NCBI RefSeq assembly: GCF_013416775.1
Contig: NZ_SZVI01000008.1
Coordinates: 95,654 to 159,653, forward strand
Length of the DNA: 64,000 bases
Reading direction: 5' to 3'
Source of the DNA: Rhodoferax sp. BLA1
Lineage (GTDB): Bacteria; Pseudomonadota; Gammaproteobacteria; Burkholderiales; Burkholderiaceae_C
Part shown: in pieces, positions 45,124 to 52,851 of the stretch
How positions within the stretch are numbered: position 1 is the stretch's first letter
Layout of the letters: every line of letters begins with the position of its first letter
Notes under the pieces: model-generated
Seen by the model: only the letters and a program-made list of their open reading frames with translations
What the model was told of the DNA's origin: nothing
The model's database searches: none
Position numbers and translations under genes: made by a program

Positions 45124-46170
45124 CTACGCCAGACTGGCGCAGTCGATAACAAAACGGTACTTGACGTCGCCTTTGAGCATGCGCTCATAGGCTGTGTTGA
45201 TCTCGTCCATCTGGATCATCTCGATATCGGACACGATGCCATGCTCGGCACAAAAATCCAGCATCTCCTGCGTCTCGGGGATGCCGCCAATCATCGACCC
45301 CGCGAGGCTGCGGCGCTTCATGATCAGGTTGAACACGTTGGGAGACGGATGTGGCGTGGCCGGCGCGCCGACCAGCGTCATCGTGCCATCTCGCTTGAGC
45401 AAGGTCAGAAACGCGTCCAGGTCATGTGGCGCGGCAACCGTGTTCAAAATGAAGTCAAAGCTCTTGGCATGCGCCGCCATTTCCTCGGCATGGCGCGAGA
45501 CGACCACCTCATCCGCGCCCAACAACTTGGCCGCTTCGCGCTTGGATTCAGACGTGGTGAAGGCCACCACGTGTGCACCCATGGCGTGCGCCAGTTTGAT
45601 GCCCATGTGCCCCAGGCCGCCGATGCCAACCACGCCAACCTTCTGGCCCGGCCCGACCTTCCAATGCCGCAACGGCGAATAGGTGGTGATGCCAGCACAC
45701 AGCAGCGGTGCCACAGCAGCCAATTGCGCCTCGGGGTGACGGATACGCAGCACATAACGCTCGTGCACGACGATCTGCTGCGAGTACCCACCCAGCGTGT
45801 AGCCAGGTGCGTCCGGGGTCGGGGCGTTGTAGGTGCCGACCATGTGGTCGCAGTAGTTCTCCAAGCCTTCGTCACAGTCCTCGCAGTGTTTGCAGCTGTC
45901 AACGATGCAACCAACACCCACCAGATCACCGACCTGAACGCCTGAGACGTGTGCACCCAGGGCGGAGACCCGGCCCACGATTTCATGCCCTGGCACGCAG
46001 GGGTAAAGTGTTCCGCCCCACTCGGAACGCACCTGGTGGATGTCAGAGTGGCACACGCCGCAGTAGGCGATGGCGATCTGCACATCGTGCGCGCCTGGCG
46101 TGCGCCGTGTGATGTCAATCGGTTCAAGAGCTCGGTCAGCCGCATGGGCGCCATAGGCTTTGATGGTCAT
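45124..46170 (-). CDS. yahK: YahK-like zinc alcohol/aldehyde reductase
   Basis: A 348-residue medium-chain dehydrogenase. The catalytic zinc site is in CGVCHSDIHQVRSEWGG and GHEIVG, and the structural zinc site in CKHCEDCDEGLENYC. The NADP-binding fold has GIGGLGHMGIKLAHAMGA. YahK-type enzymes reduce many aldehydes with NADPH. The start at 46170 was chosen because it begins the family sequence MTIKAYGAHAADRALEP. Neighbours suggest carbonyl detoxification (inference). Confidence 0.92.
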   Translation of the reverse strand: MTIKAYGAHAADRALEPIDITRRTPGAHDVQIAIAYCGVCHSDIHQVRSEWGGTLYPCVPGHEIVGRVSALGAHVSGVQVGDLVGVGCIVDSCKHCEDCDEGLENYCDHMVGTYNAPTPDAPGYTLGGYSQQIVVHERYVLRIRHPEAQLAAVAPLLCAGITTYSPLRHWKVGPGQKVGVVGIGGLGHMGIKLAHAMGAHVVAFTTSESKREAAKLLGADEVVVSRHAEEMAAHAKSFDFILNTVAAPHDLDAFLTLLKRDGTMTLVGAPATPHPSPNVFNLIMKRRSLAGSMIGGIPETQEMLDFCAEHGIVSDIEMIQMDEINTAYERMLKGDVKYRFVIDCASLA

Positions 46171-46198
46171 GGTGTGTTGTCCTTGGTTTGGGAAAAAA

Positions 46199-46759
46199 TT
46201 ACTTTTTGGAAAAATGGATCCGCACCGACCGCTGGCCCAAGGCCTGCGCCAGGCCCTCTGGGTCGTCCACCCGGCCCAGTCGGGTATAGGCATACGAGGT
46301 GTCGAAGCTCAGATAAAAAACAACCAGGGTGCTTGAGCCGTACAGCATCAGGTCGCCATGGTGGATCGTTCCCGGTCGGCTTGCACTCACCGGCAGCGCT
46401 TGGGGCAACTCGGCATGTTTTTCATTGCCGTTGAGGTCTGCCATGTTGAGCGTCAGCGGCAGCTGCGCGGCAAATGCACGGGCCGCGGCATGGTTGGTCA
46501 AGGTGATGGCAAAGCGACGTTCACCGACAGTCATCCACATGCGTGATTCCTCCAGGTTCAGCGCTGGTGCAACCGCCTGTGCGACAGCCAAAGTGCGTGG
46601 GCTGGGAACGGGTGGCTGCTCGGCGTCACAAGCGCCGCCGAGCACCAGCAGGCCGAGTATCAAGCCAAAGCCCCGCAGTTCGCACCAGGCTCGGGGATGT
46701 TGGATCTTGTTGGCGAAGGGGCGCTGGCCAATGCAGGCGCGAAGGCTGCTGAGTGTCAA
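46199..46759 (-). CDS. Cyclophilin-like-fold lipoprotein
   Basis: About 186 residues. LILGLLVLGGACDAEQ is a lipobox with Cys at about 44. The rest matches the cyclophilin-like family (COG2164/Cyclophil_like2): RFAITLTNHAAARAFAAQLP, then PGTIHHGDLMLYGSSTLVVFYLSF and YTRLGRVDDPEGL. The start is uncertain: the open frame begins with a TTG at 46759 and gives an unusually long signal region. It lies between the ADH and MFS genes on the same strand. Confidence 0.8.
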   Translation of the reverse strand: MTLSSLRACIGQRPFANKIQHPRAWCELRGFGLILGLLVLGGACDAEQPPVPSPRTLAVAQAVAPALNLEESRMWMTVGERRFAITLTNHAAARAFAAQLPLTLNMADLNGNEKHAELPQALPVSASRPGTIHHGDLMLYGSSTLVVFYLSFDTSYAYTRLGRVDDPEGLAQALGQRSVRIHFSKK

Positions 46760-46786
46760 AACATGTATCCTTGTTCTGCGTGTGGC

Positions 46787-48010
46787 TTAGGCAAGCCTTG
46801 GCGTGGGCGAACGCGCGATCAGAAAAGTCAGGAAAGCCGCCAGCAACAGCAGAACTGCGCTGGCCACAAAGGTGCTCTGGTATCCGCTCACATCGAACAA
46901 CCAACCACCGATGGCGGAACCCAAAGCGATAGCCAACTGGATCACGGCAACCATCAGCCCACCACCCGCCTCTGCATCCTGCGGCAAGGTGCTTGCCAAC
47001 CAGGACCACCAGGCCACCGGTGCTGCGGTGGCCACCAATCCCCAGATGCCCAGCAGTGTAGTCACCACTGCAAGTTGGCTGCCAAACAGGCTGAGTGCCA
47101 CCGCGATGACAGCCATCAGGATCGGAATCCCGATCAAGGTGCGATAAAAGTTCCATTTCAGGACGGAGCCAATGGCGGTGGTGCCAATGAATCCAGCGAC
47201 ACCCATCGTCAGCAGCACAAGCGAGAGCGTGGCGACATCCACACGGGTCACCGCCTCAAGAAAGGGTCGCAAGTAAGTGAACAATACAAACTGCCCCATG
47301 AAGAAGGTGCTGGCTGCCAGCATCCCCACAGCAAGCACCGGAAGCTCGAACAGTCTGAAGACGTTGCCGGAGCCCGCCGGGCGAGCTTGGGTCGGCATGG
47401 AAGGCAGGCTGACCCCCTGCCAGATAAAAGCGATCAAGGCCACCGGCACCAGGCAGAAAAACGCCCCACGCCAGCCGATGACCGAACCCAGGTAACTGCC
47501 CAACGGGGCGGCGATGACGGTCGCCAGCGCGTTGCCACCATTAAAAATGGCCAGGGCGCGCGGGACCAAAGAGACCGGCACCAGCCGCATTGCGGTGGCG
47601 GCGGACAGAGACCAAAATCCACCAATGACAACGCCAATCAGCGCCCGACCGACCATGTAGATCAGGTAGTTCGAGGCCAGCGCCACCACCGCCCCGGAGA
47701 CTGCCATCAGCGCAGTCAGCCCCAGCAACAGTGTTTTGCGGTTCATGTTGCCAGCCATCGCCAATATCGACAGACTCGTGAGCACCGCGAACGCGCCAGA
47801 GATGGCAATGCCCAGCCCAGCCTGCCCTTCGCTGACCCGCAAATCGCGCGCCAGGGGTGTCAGCAGACTGACCGGCATGAATTCCGAGGCAATCAGTGCA
47901 AAGACACACAGCGCCATGGCAAAGACGCCACCCCACTTGGCCGACTGTGCCGCCGATCGTCCCCATACGGGGCCAGCCACGGTGGTGGCCCCACTTGCTT
48001 GTGCTGTCAT
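46787..48010 (-). CDS. MFS transporter (AraJ/YdhP-like DHA1 family)
   Basis: A 407-residue carrier with twelve membrane segments. The N-terminal ALCVFALIASEFMPVSLLTPLARDL pattern and GRALIGVVIGGFWSLSAATAMRLVP are typical of DHA1 drug/arabinose efflux members. It probably exports a small organic compound. The start at 48010 was preferred over the frame's upstream ATG, which lies inside the preceding gene. Confidence 0.9.
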   Translation of the reverse strand: MTAQASGATTVAGPVWGRSAAQSAKWGGVFAMALCVFALIASEFMPVSLLTPLARDLRVSEGQAGLGIAISGAFAVLTSLSILAMAGNMNRKTLLLGLTALMAVSGAVVALASNYLIYMVGRALIGVVIGGFWSLSAATAMRLVPVSLVPRALAIFNGGNALATVIAAPLGSYLGSVIGWRGAFFCLVPVALIAFIWQGVSLPSMPTQARPAGSGNVFRLFELPVLAVGMLAASTFFMGQFVLFTYLRPFLEAVTRVDVATLSLVLLTMGVAGFIGTTAIGSVLKWNFYRTLIGIPILMAVIAVALSLFGSQLAVVTTLLGIWGLVATAAPVAWWSWLASTLPQDAEAGGGLMVAVIQLAIALGSAIGGWLFDVSGYQSTFVASAVLLLLAAFLTFLIARSPTPRLA

Positions 48011-48021
48011 GAAAGTCGCGT

Positions 48022-49113
48022 TTATGCCAGGTTCTTCTTGTAGAACGCGTTGAGCTTGTCCCAAGGGATGAGGTTGACGCGGTCATAAAGGTCCACGTGG
48101 CCCGCACCGGGCACAAGCACCAGTTCCTTGGCGGGGCCAGCCAGTCGATAAGCCTCTTCGCTGAACTCCTTGGAGTGGGCCTGGTCACCCGTGATGAACA
48201 TCATCGGGCGGGGCGAGATGGTTTCAATGTCGTTGAACGGGTAAAAGTTCATGAACTTGATGTTGCTGGTCAGCGTGGGGCGCGTCGTCGTTTCAGTCAA
48301 TGCACCCGCAGGTGTGAACTCGCCGCGTGGGGTGCGGTAAAAGTCAAAGAACTCGCGTTGAATGGGGTGTGTTTTTTCATTCAATACCAGGTCTGTACCG
48401 CCGGTGTACTGGGTTGCACCACCCGTGAACTCGGCATAACGCTGCTGGGCCGCATCGGCAATGATCTGTTTGCGTTGTTCAAGCGTCAACGAGTGGTTTA
48501 GCGCATTGCGGTTGGCTGCGCCCATGTCGTACATGCTGACCGTCGCGATGGCCTTCATACGTGGATCGATCTTGGCCGCGCTGATGACAAAGCTGCCGCT
48601 GCCGCAAATGCCAAGAACACCGATGCGTTCCCTGTTCACAAACGATTGGGTACCCAGGAAGTCCACCGCCGCGCTGAAGGCTTCGGCGTAGATGTCAGGC
48701 GAGACCAGGTTGCGCGTCTGGCCCTCGCTCTCGCCCCAGAAGGACTGGTCGATGGCCAGGGCGACAAAGCCTTGTTCTGCCAGCTTCTGTGCATACAGGT
48801 TGGAGCTTTGCTCCTTGACCGCACCCATCGGGTGGCCGACGATGATCGCCGGATGTTTGGCGTTGCGGTTGAGGTCTTTGGGTGTGAACAGGTTCCCGAC
48901 CACCTTCATCTTGTACTGGTTGTTAAAAGCCACCTTGTGTGTCGCCACTTTTTCGCTCTTGAAAAAGTTGTTGGCGCCATTGGACATATCTGGCACGGAC
49001 TTGTTGTCCGCCGCCAAAGCGGCGCTGCCGGCAACAGACAGAACACCCAGCGCAGCCACGCTGGTGCCGGTTTTTTTCAGAAATTCGCGTCGGTCGGATG
49101 TTTGTTTGGTCAT
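48022..49113 (-). CDS. Tat-exported alpha/beta hydrolase (YcjY/dienelactone-hydrolase-like)
   Basis: A 363-residue protein. The N-terminus has a twin-arginine signal (SDRREFLKKTGTSVAALGVLS) ending near ALAA. The hydrolase core has AIIVGHPMGAVKEQSSNLYA, a nucleophile elbow with Cys (GICGSGSF), and the distal acid and His near the end (FITGDQAHS, PGAGHVDLYDRV). It should act in the periplasm, probably on an ester or lactone. First gene of the leftward cassette. Confidence 0.9.
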   Translation of the reverse strand: MTKQTSDRREFLKKTGTSVAALGVLSVAGSAALAADNKSVPDMSNGANNFFKSEKVATHKVAFNNQYKMKVVGNLFTPKDLNRNAKHPAIIVGHPMGAVKEQSSNLYAQKLAEQGFVALAIDQSFWGESEGQTRNLVSPDIYAEAFSAAVDFLGTQSFVNRERIGVLGICGSGSFVISAAKIDPRMKAIATVSMYDMGAANRNALNHSLTLEQRKQIIADAAQQRYAEFTGGATQYTGGTDLVLNEKTHPIQREFFDFYRTPRGEFTPAGALTETTTRPTLTSNIKFMNFYPFNDIETISPRPMMFITGDQAHSKEFSEEAYRLAGPAKELVLVPGAGHVDLYDRVNLIPWDKLNAFYKKNLA

Positions 49114-49169
49114 GTTGAAATCTCCAGTGGGGTTGACATGACGGGTATCTTCGCAAACGAAGACCACCT

Positions 49170-49222
49170 TGACTAGCTAATGAATGCTTAATGAGCATAT
49201 TAGTAATGCTAATTAATAGCCA
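49170..49222. promoter_or_regulatory. Divergent promoter region of the LysR-controlled cassette
   Basis: The space between the hydrolase and LysR genes (49114-49236) is AT-rich and holds ATGCT-TAATG-AGCAT (49184-49198) among further TAATGCTAATTAAT sequence. This is the usual place for a LysR operator. Site identity is inference. Confidence 0.5.
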
Positions 49223-49236
49223 TGTAAAAATGAGGC

Positions 49237-50142
49237 ATGGTGAAACGAAACCTCAACGATCTTTTGTACTTTGTCACGGTGGCCCGAGAAGGCAGCTTCA
49301 CCCGTGCGGCTGCACTCTTGGGTGTGACCCAATCGGCACTGAGTCAAGCAATCAGTGGCCTGGAGGAAAAACTCGAAATCCGGCTGCTCACACGCACGAC
49401 GCGCAGTGTGTCCCCCACAGTGCCCGGAGAGCGCTTGTTACAAGCCATCGGCCACCGTTTTGATGAAATCGAAGCGGAAATGGACGTGTTGACGGAGATG
49501 CGCGACAAGCCAGCGGGCACCGTGCGAATCACCTGCGGTGATCACATCGTGCACACCACGCTGCTGCCGAAGATCGCCCCCCTGTTGAAAAACTTCCCCG
49601 ACATCAAGGTCGAGTTCGACATCAACTACGGCTTCAGAGACATCGTGGCAGATCGCTTCGACGCTGGTGTGCGCCTGGGCGACACCATCGACAAGGACAT
49701 GATCGCGGTACCGATCGGCCCCAAACTGCGCATGGCCGCCGTGGCGTCGCCAGCGTATTTCGCCAACAAGCCGGTACCCAAAACACCTCGAGAGCTGGTG
49801 GCACACCGATGTATCAACATGCGATTTCCAACCCATGGTGGCTTGTACGTGTGGGAGTTTGAGCGCCGAAAAGAAAAACTGAATGTGCGCGTGGACGGCC
49901 AAATCGCCCTCAACAGCACGCCCCACATCGTGCTTGCGGCGCTGGAAGGACTGGGCATCGCCTTCCTTCCAGAAGAGGAATTCTCCCCCCACATCGAGGA
50001 GGGGCGGCTGGTTCGCGTGCTGCAAGACTGGTGCGCCCCATTTGAGGGCTACTACCTCTACTATCCCAGCCGCCGACAACCGTCCCCAGCATTCTCACGC
50101 GTGGTCGATGCGCTGCGTTTCGTCGAGCCCCCTCGTCAATAG
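49237..50142 (+). CDS. LysR-family regulator of the neighbouring cassette
   Basis: A 301-residue regulator with the helix-turn-helix DLLYFVTVAREGSFTRAAALLGVTQSALSQAI and an effector domain typical of the CrgA/AaeR group (GDHIVHTTLLPKIAPLL, FDAGVRLGD, AALEGLGIAFLPEEEF). It diverges from the hydrolase-MFS-lipoprotein-ADH-MBL gene run and probably activates it in response to an unknown small molecule. Confidence 0.93.
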   Translation: MVKRNLNDLLYFVTVAREGSFTRAAALLGVTQSALSQAISGLEEKLEIRLLTRTTRSVSPTVPGERLLQAIGHRFDEIEAEMDVLTEMRDKPAGTVRITCGDHIVHTTLLPKIAPLLKNFPDIKVEFDINYGFRDIVADRFDAGVRLGDTIDKDMIAVPIGPKLRMAAVASPAYFANKPVPKTPRELVAHRCINMRFPTHGGLYVWEFERRKEKLNVRVDGQIALNSTPHIVLAALEGLGIAFLPEEEFSPHIEEGRLVRVLQDWCAPFEGYYLYYPSRRQPSPAFSRVVDALRFVEPPRQ

Positions 50143-50250
50143 AGCTAGGTCCATCACGAACGCTTGATTGGGCAACAAGTTAGCTGCCTGACGCAGGCGT
50201 CAAGCTTCACTCGGATAATGGTTGTATCACTGACCTCGCAGATCCAACAC

Positions 50251-50883
50251 ATGCTCAGCACCCTTCTCACCATCGGTTTTCTTCACTGGCTGGTATTGCT
50301 GTTGCCGGGCGCCAACTTTTTGCTGGTAGGCCAGCTGGCGGCCAGTGGCCAGCGCGGCACCGCGTGTATCGCGGCCTTGGGCGTCACCACGGTTACCTTC
50401 ACCTGGGCCAGCTTGGCCATCCTCGGGATTGGCTTGGTCTTTAACGCACACCCGGCTTGGCGCCAGGCCTTGCAGCTGGCCGGAGGTGTTTACCTCTGCC
50501 ACCTGGGCTACAAACTTTGGCGCGCACAAGGCAAGACCAGCAGCACAGCAAATGTCGAGCTGTCCCATGGGGCGGCGTTTCGGCTCGGTTTCATCACCAA
50601 CATCCTGAACCCCAAAACCGCATTGTTCTTCGGCAGCGTGTTTGCCACCGCCTTGCCCGCCAATGCGAGCCTGGCCCTGGTGGCCAGTGCCATTGCCCTG
50701 GTTTACTTCAACGCGCTGGTCTGGCACCTTTTTTTGGCGCTGGCTTTTTCCCACCCTCGCGTTCAAGCGACTTATGCCCGCCACACGGCCCTGTTTAGCA
50801 AACTAGCTGGCGTCCTGGTGGGTGCCTTTGGTGTCAAACTCATTGTGGCCACAGTGCAGGAGTTTCGCGCCAAGCTGGCCTGA
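50251..50883 (+). CDS. LysE/RhtB-family amino acid exporter
   Basis: A 210-residue membrane protein with about six hydrophobic segments. The LysE pattern is seen in HWLVLLLPGANFLLVGQLAASG, AWRQALQLAGGVYLCHLGYKLWRA and GFITNILNPKTALFFGSVF. The start is the ATG at 50251; a longer form from 50218 is possible. Likely substrates are neutral amino acids or homoserine lactones (family-level inference). Confidence 0.88.
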   Translation: MLSTLLTIGFLHWLVLLLPGANFLLVGQLAASGQRGTACIAALGVTTVTFTWASLAILGIGLVFNAHPAWRQALQLAGGVYLCHLGYKLWRAQGKTSSTANVELSHGAAFRLGFITNILNPKTALFFGSVFATALPANASLALVASAIALVYFNALVWHLFLALAFSHPRVQATYARHTALFSKLAGVLVGAFGVKLIVATVQEFRAKLA

Positions 50884-51048
50884 ACCGGATCGCGCATCAA
50901 GAAGACGGTAAACCGACGCTAAGGCTGAGGTTCGCCTTGTTTTGAGGAAGGCTTGTTCCGTCTTGGCCACACCCACCAGCTTGGTGGACGGCGCTTGTAC
51001 CCGATGCCAATCACGCTGTGCCGCATTGACGCCTGCCGGCCAATTCGC

Positions 51049-51067
51049 GATAATGCGAACCATTCTC
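51049..51067. promoter_or_regulatory. Fur box upstream of the sigma-factor gene
   Basis: GATAATGCGAACCATTCTC matches the 19-base Fur consensus GATAATGATAATCATTATC at 15 positions. It lies about 60 bases upstream of the FecI-type start. Iron repression of the operon is therefore likely. Confidence 0.8.
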
Positions 51068-51126
51068 AACAATTAACGCCAGCCAACCCGTCGGGCCAGC
51101 CAGCTTGCTGTTCTCTGGAGTTCTCG

Positions 51127-51642
51127 TTGAACACTCTCGCCGCGCCCGATCCGCTCACCACGCTTTACCTCAACCACCACGGCTGGCTACAAACCTGGCT
51201 GCGTCGCCGCCTGGGCTGTGCGGCCGATGCGGCCGATCTGGCCCAGGATGCCTTCATGCGTTTGCTCCTGGCGCCCAGGCAGTTCAACAGCACGCCCGAA
51301 ACGCGGGGTTATCTGCGCACCATGGCCAACGGCCTGTGCATCGACCTCTGGCGTCGCCGCGAGCTGGAGCAGGCCTGGCTGCAGACGCTGGCCTGTCGAC
51401 CCGAAGCGGTCGAACCCTCGCCTGAACATCGCGCCCTCGTCGTCGAAACCCTGCTCGAAATCAGCAACATGCTCAGTCGTCTGTCGCAGAAGGCTGCCGC
51501 TGCCTTCATCATGGCCCAGGTTGACGGCCTGCCCTACCGGGAGATCGCCACGCAGCTGGAGGTCTCGGAGCGGATGGTCAAGAAATACATCGCCCAGGCC
51601 ATGCTGCAGTGTGCCCTGATCGAAGCGGGGCAACAGGGCTGA
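51127..51642 (+). CDS. fecI: FecI-type ECF sigma factor
   Basis: A 171-residue sigma factor. Region 2 is in RLGCAADAADLAQDAFMRLLL with RGYLRTMANGLCIDLWRRREL; region 4 is in GLPYREIATQLEVSERMVKKYIAQAM. No ATG fits; TTG at 51127 has CTGGAG seven bases before and gives the family length. It would direct RNA polymerase to the TonB-receptor operon when a ferric siderophore is bound outside. Confidence 0.88.
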   Translation: MNTLAAPDPLTTLYLNHHGWLQTWLRRRLGCAADAADLAQDAFMRLLLAPRQFNSTPETRGYLRTMANGLCIDLWRRRELEQAWLQTLACRPEAVEPSPEHRALVVETLLEISNMLSRLSQKAAAAFIMAQVDGLPYREIATQLEVSERMVKKYIAQAMLQCALIEAGQQG

Positions 51643-51643
51643 G

Positions 51644-52639
51644 ATGTCGTCCACGATCACCACAGCGTCCGCGCAGCCGGACTACAACACGCTGGAAGCA
51701 GCCGCCAACTGGTTCGCCACCCTGCAGAGCGACACAGCCAGCACGGCCGATCACCAGGCCTGGCAAGCCTGGCTGGATCAATCACAAGCGCATGCTCGGG
51801 CTTGGTCGTATGTCGAGACCGTCAGCCAGCGCTTCGACCCCTTGCGTAGCGGCGGACACCAGGCAGCGCTGGCCGGTCTCCAAGCCGCTCGGTTTGGAGG
51901 CACGAGACGGCGGCAAGCGTTGGCCGGGCTGGCCAGTGTTGTTGGACTCGGCATCGCTGGCTGGATAGGCTGGCGGCACACCGCGCTACCCGAGGTGTTG
52001 ATGGCCTGGGGCGCCGACTACCAGACCAGCACCGGAGAACAGCGCGAGATCACCCTGACCGACGGCAGTCAGGTCTGGCTCAACACCCACAGCGCCATCA
52101 GCGTCCACTACCACGCGGGTGCCCGGCTGATCAAGCTGGCTGCCGGGGAGATCCTGGTGCAGACCGCCCACGACACCAACAGCCGCCCCTTCTATGTGGA
52201 GACCCGTTTTGGCCGTCTGCAGGCGCTGGGCACCCGTTTTTCCGTCTTTCATGACGACAGGCGCACGCGACTTGATGTTTTTGAGGGCGCTGTCGAGATC
52301 CACAACGCAGCCGGCAATCTGCAACGTGTCGAAGCCGGTCAAAGAACGGCGTTCACCACCGACAGCCTCTCAGCCATCCTGCCCGCCGAACGGGCCCGCG
52401 AAGCCTGGCGCCGAGGTGTGGTGGTGGCAGACAACATCCCGCTGGAGGCATTGATCGACGATCTGGCCCGTTACCAGGATGGTCACCTGGGTGTCGCGGC
52501 TGAAGTCGCCAAACTCAGCGTCATGGGCGTTTATCCCACCAACGACATGGCGCGTGCCCTGGCCATGCTGGAGAGCGCTCTGCCGATTCGTGTCAAGCGC
52601 AGTTTGTCGTGGTGGGTGACGCTTGAGGCACGCCCGTAA
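51644..52639 (+). CDS. fecR: FecR-type anti-sigma / sigma regulator
   Basis: A 331-residue protein. The N-terminal cytoplasmic part (QAWLDQSQAHARAWSYVE) is the DUF4880 anti-sigma region. A membrane segment (ALAGLASVVGLGIAGWIGW) follows, and the periplasmic FecR domain has REITLTDGSQVWLNTHSAI and GTRFSVFHDD. It carries the signal from the TonB receptor to FecI. One base separates it from the fecI stop. Confidence 0.92.
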   Translation: MSSTITTASAQPDYNTLEAAANWFATLQSDTASTADHQAWQAWLDQSQAHARAWSYVETVSQRFDPLRSGGHQAALAGLQAARFGGTRRRQALAGLASVVGLGIAGWIGWRHTALPEVLMAWGADYQTSTGEQREITLTDGSQVWLNTHSAISVHYHAGARLIKLAAGEILVQTAHDTNSRPFYVETRFGRLQALGTRFSVFHDDRRTRLDVFEGAVEIHNAAGNLQRVEAGQRTAFTTDSLSAILPAERAREAWRRGVVVADNIPLEALIDDLARYQDGHLGVAAEVAKLSVMGVYPTNDMARALAMLESALPIRVKRSLSWWVTLEARP

Positions 52640-52851
52640 CTTTTTTTGGGTCATCGGTTCCCTTTTTGGCGACTCATCCGATTTACCTAGTGAGAAGCAA
52701 ACTGATCGAGTTTCACCAGCCACCCAAGCGACAAGGCGCGCCCCCCAGGACCGCCTTGCCTACACATGTGCCCTGCGCGTCCAGGCAGCCAGCGCGATTT
52801 CCTTGACGGCACGCTTCCTAAACACTCAGTCAACTATTTGGGAACTCGTCC

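Noticed and set aside
46697..48043. A 448-codon plus-strand frame opposite the MFS and lipoprotein genes
   Set aside because: The encoded sequence is Gln/Arg/His-rich with no fold-like pattern, while the reverse strand encodes a clear 12-segment transporter.
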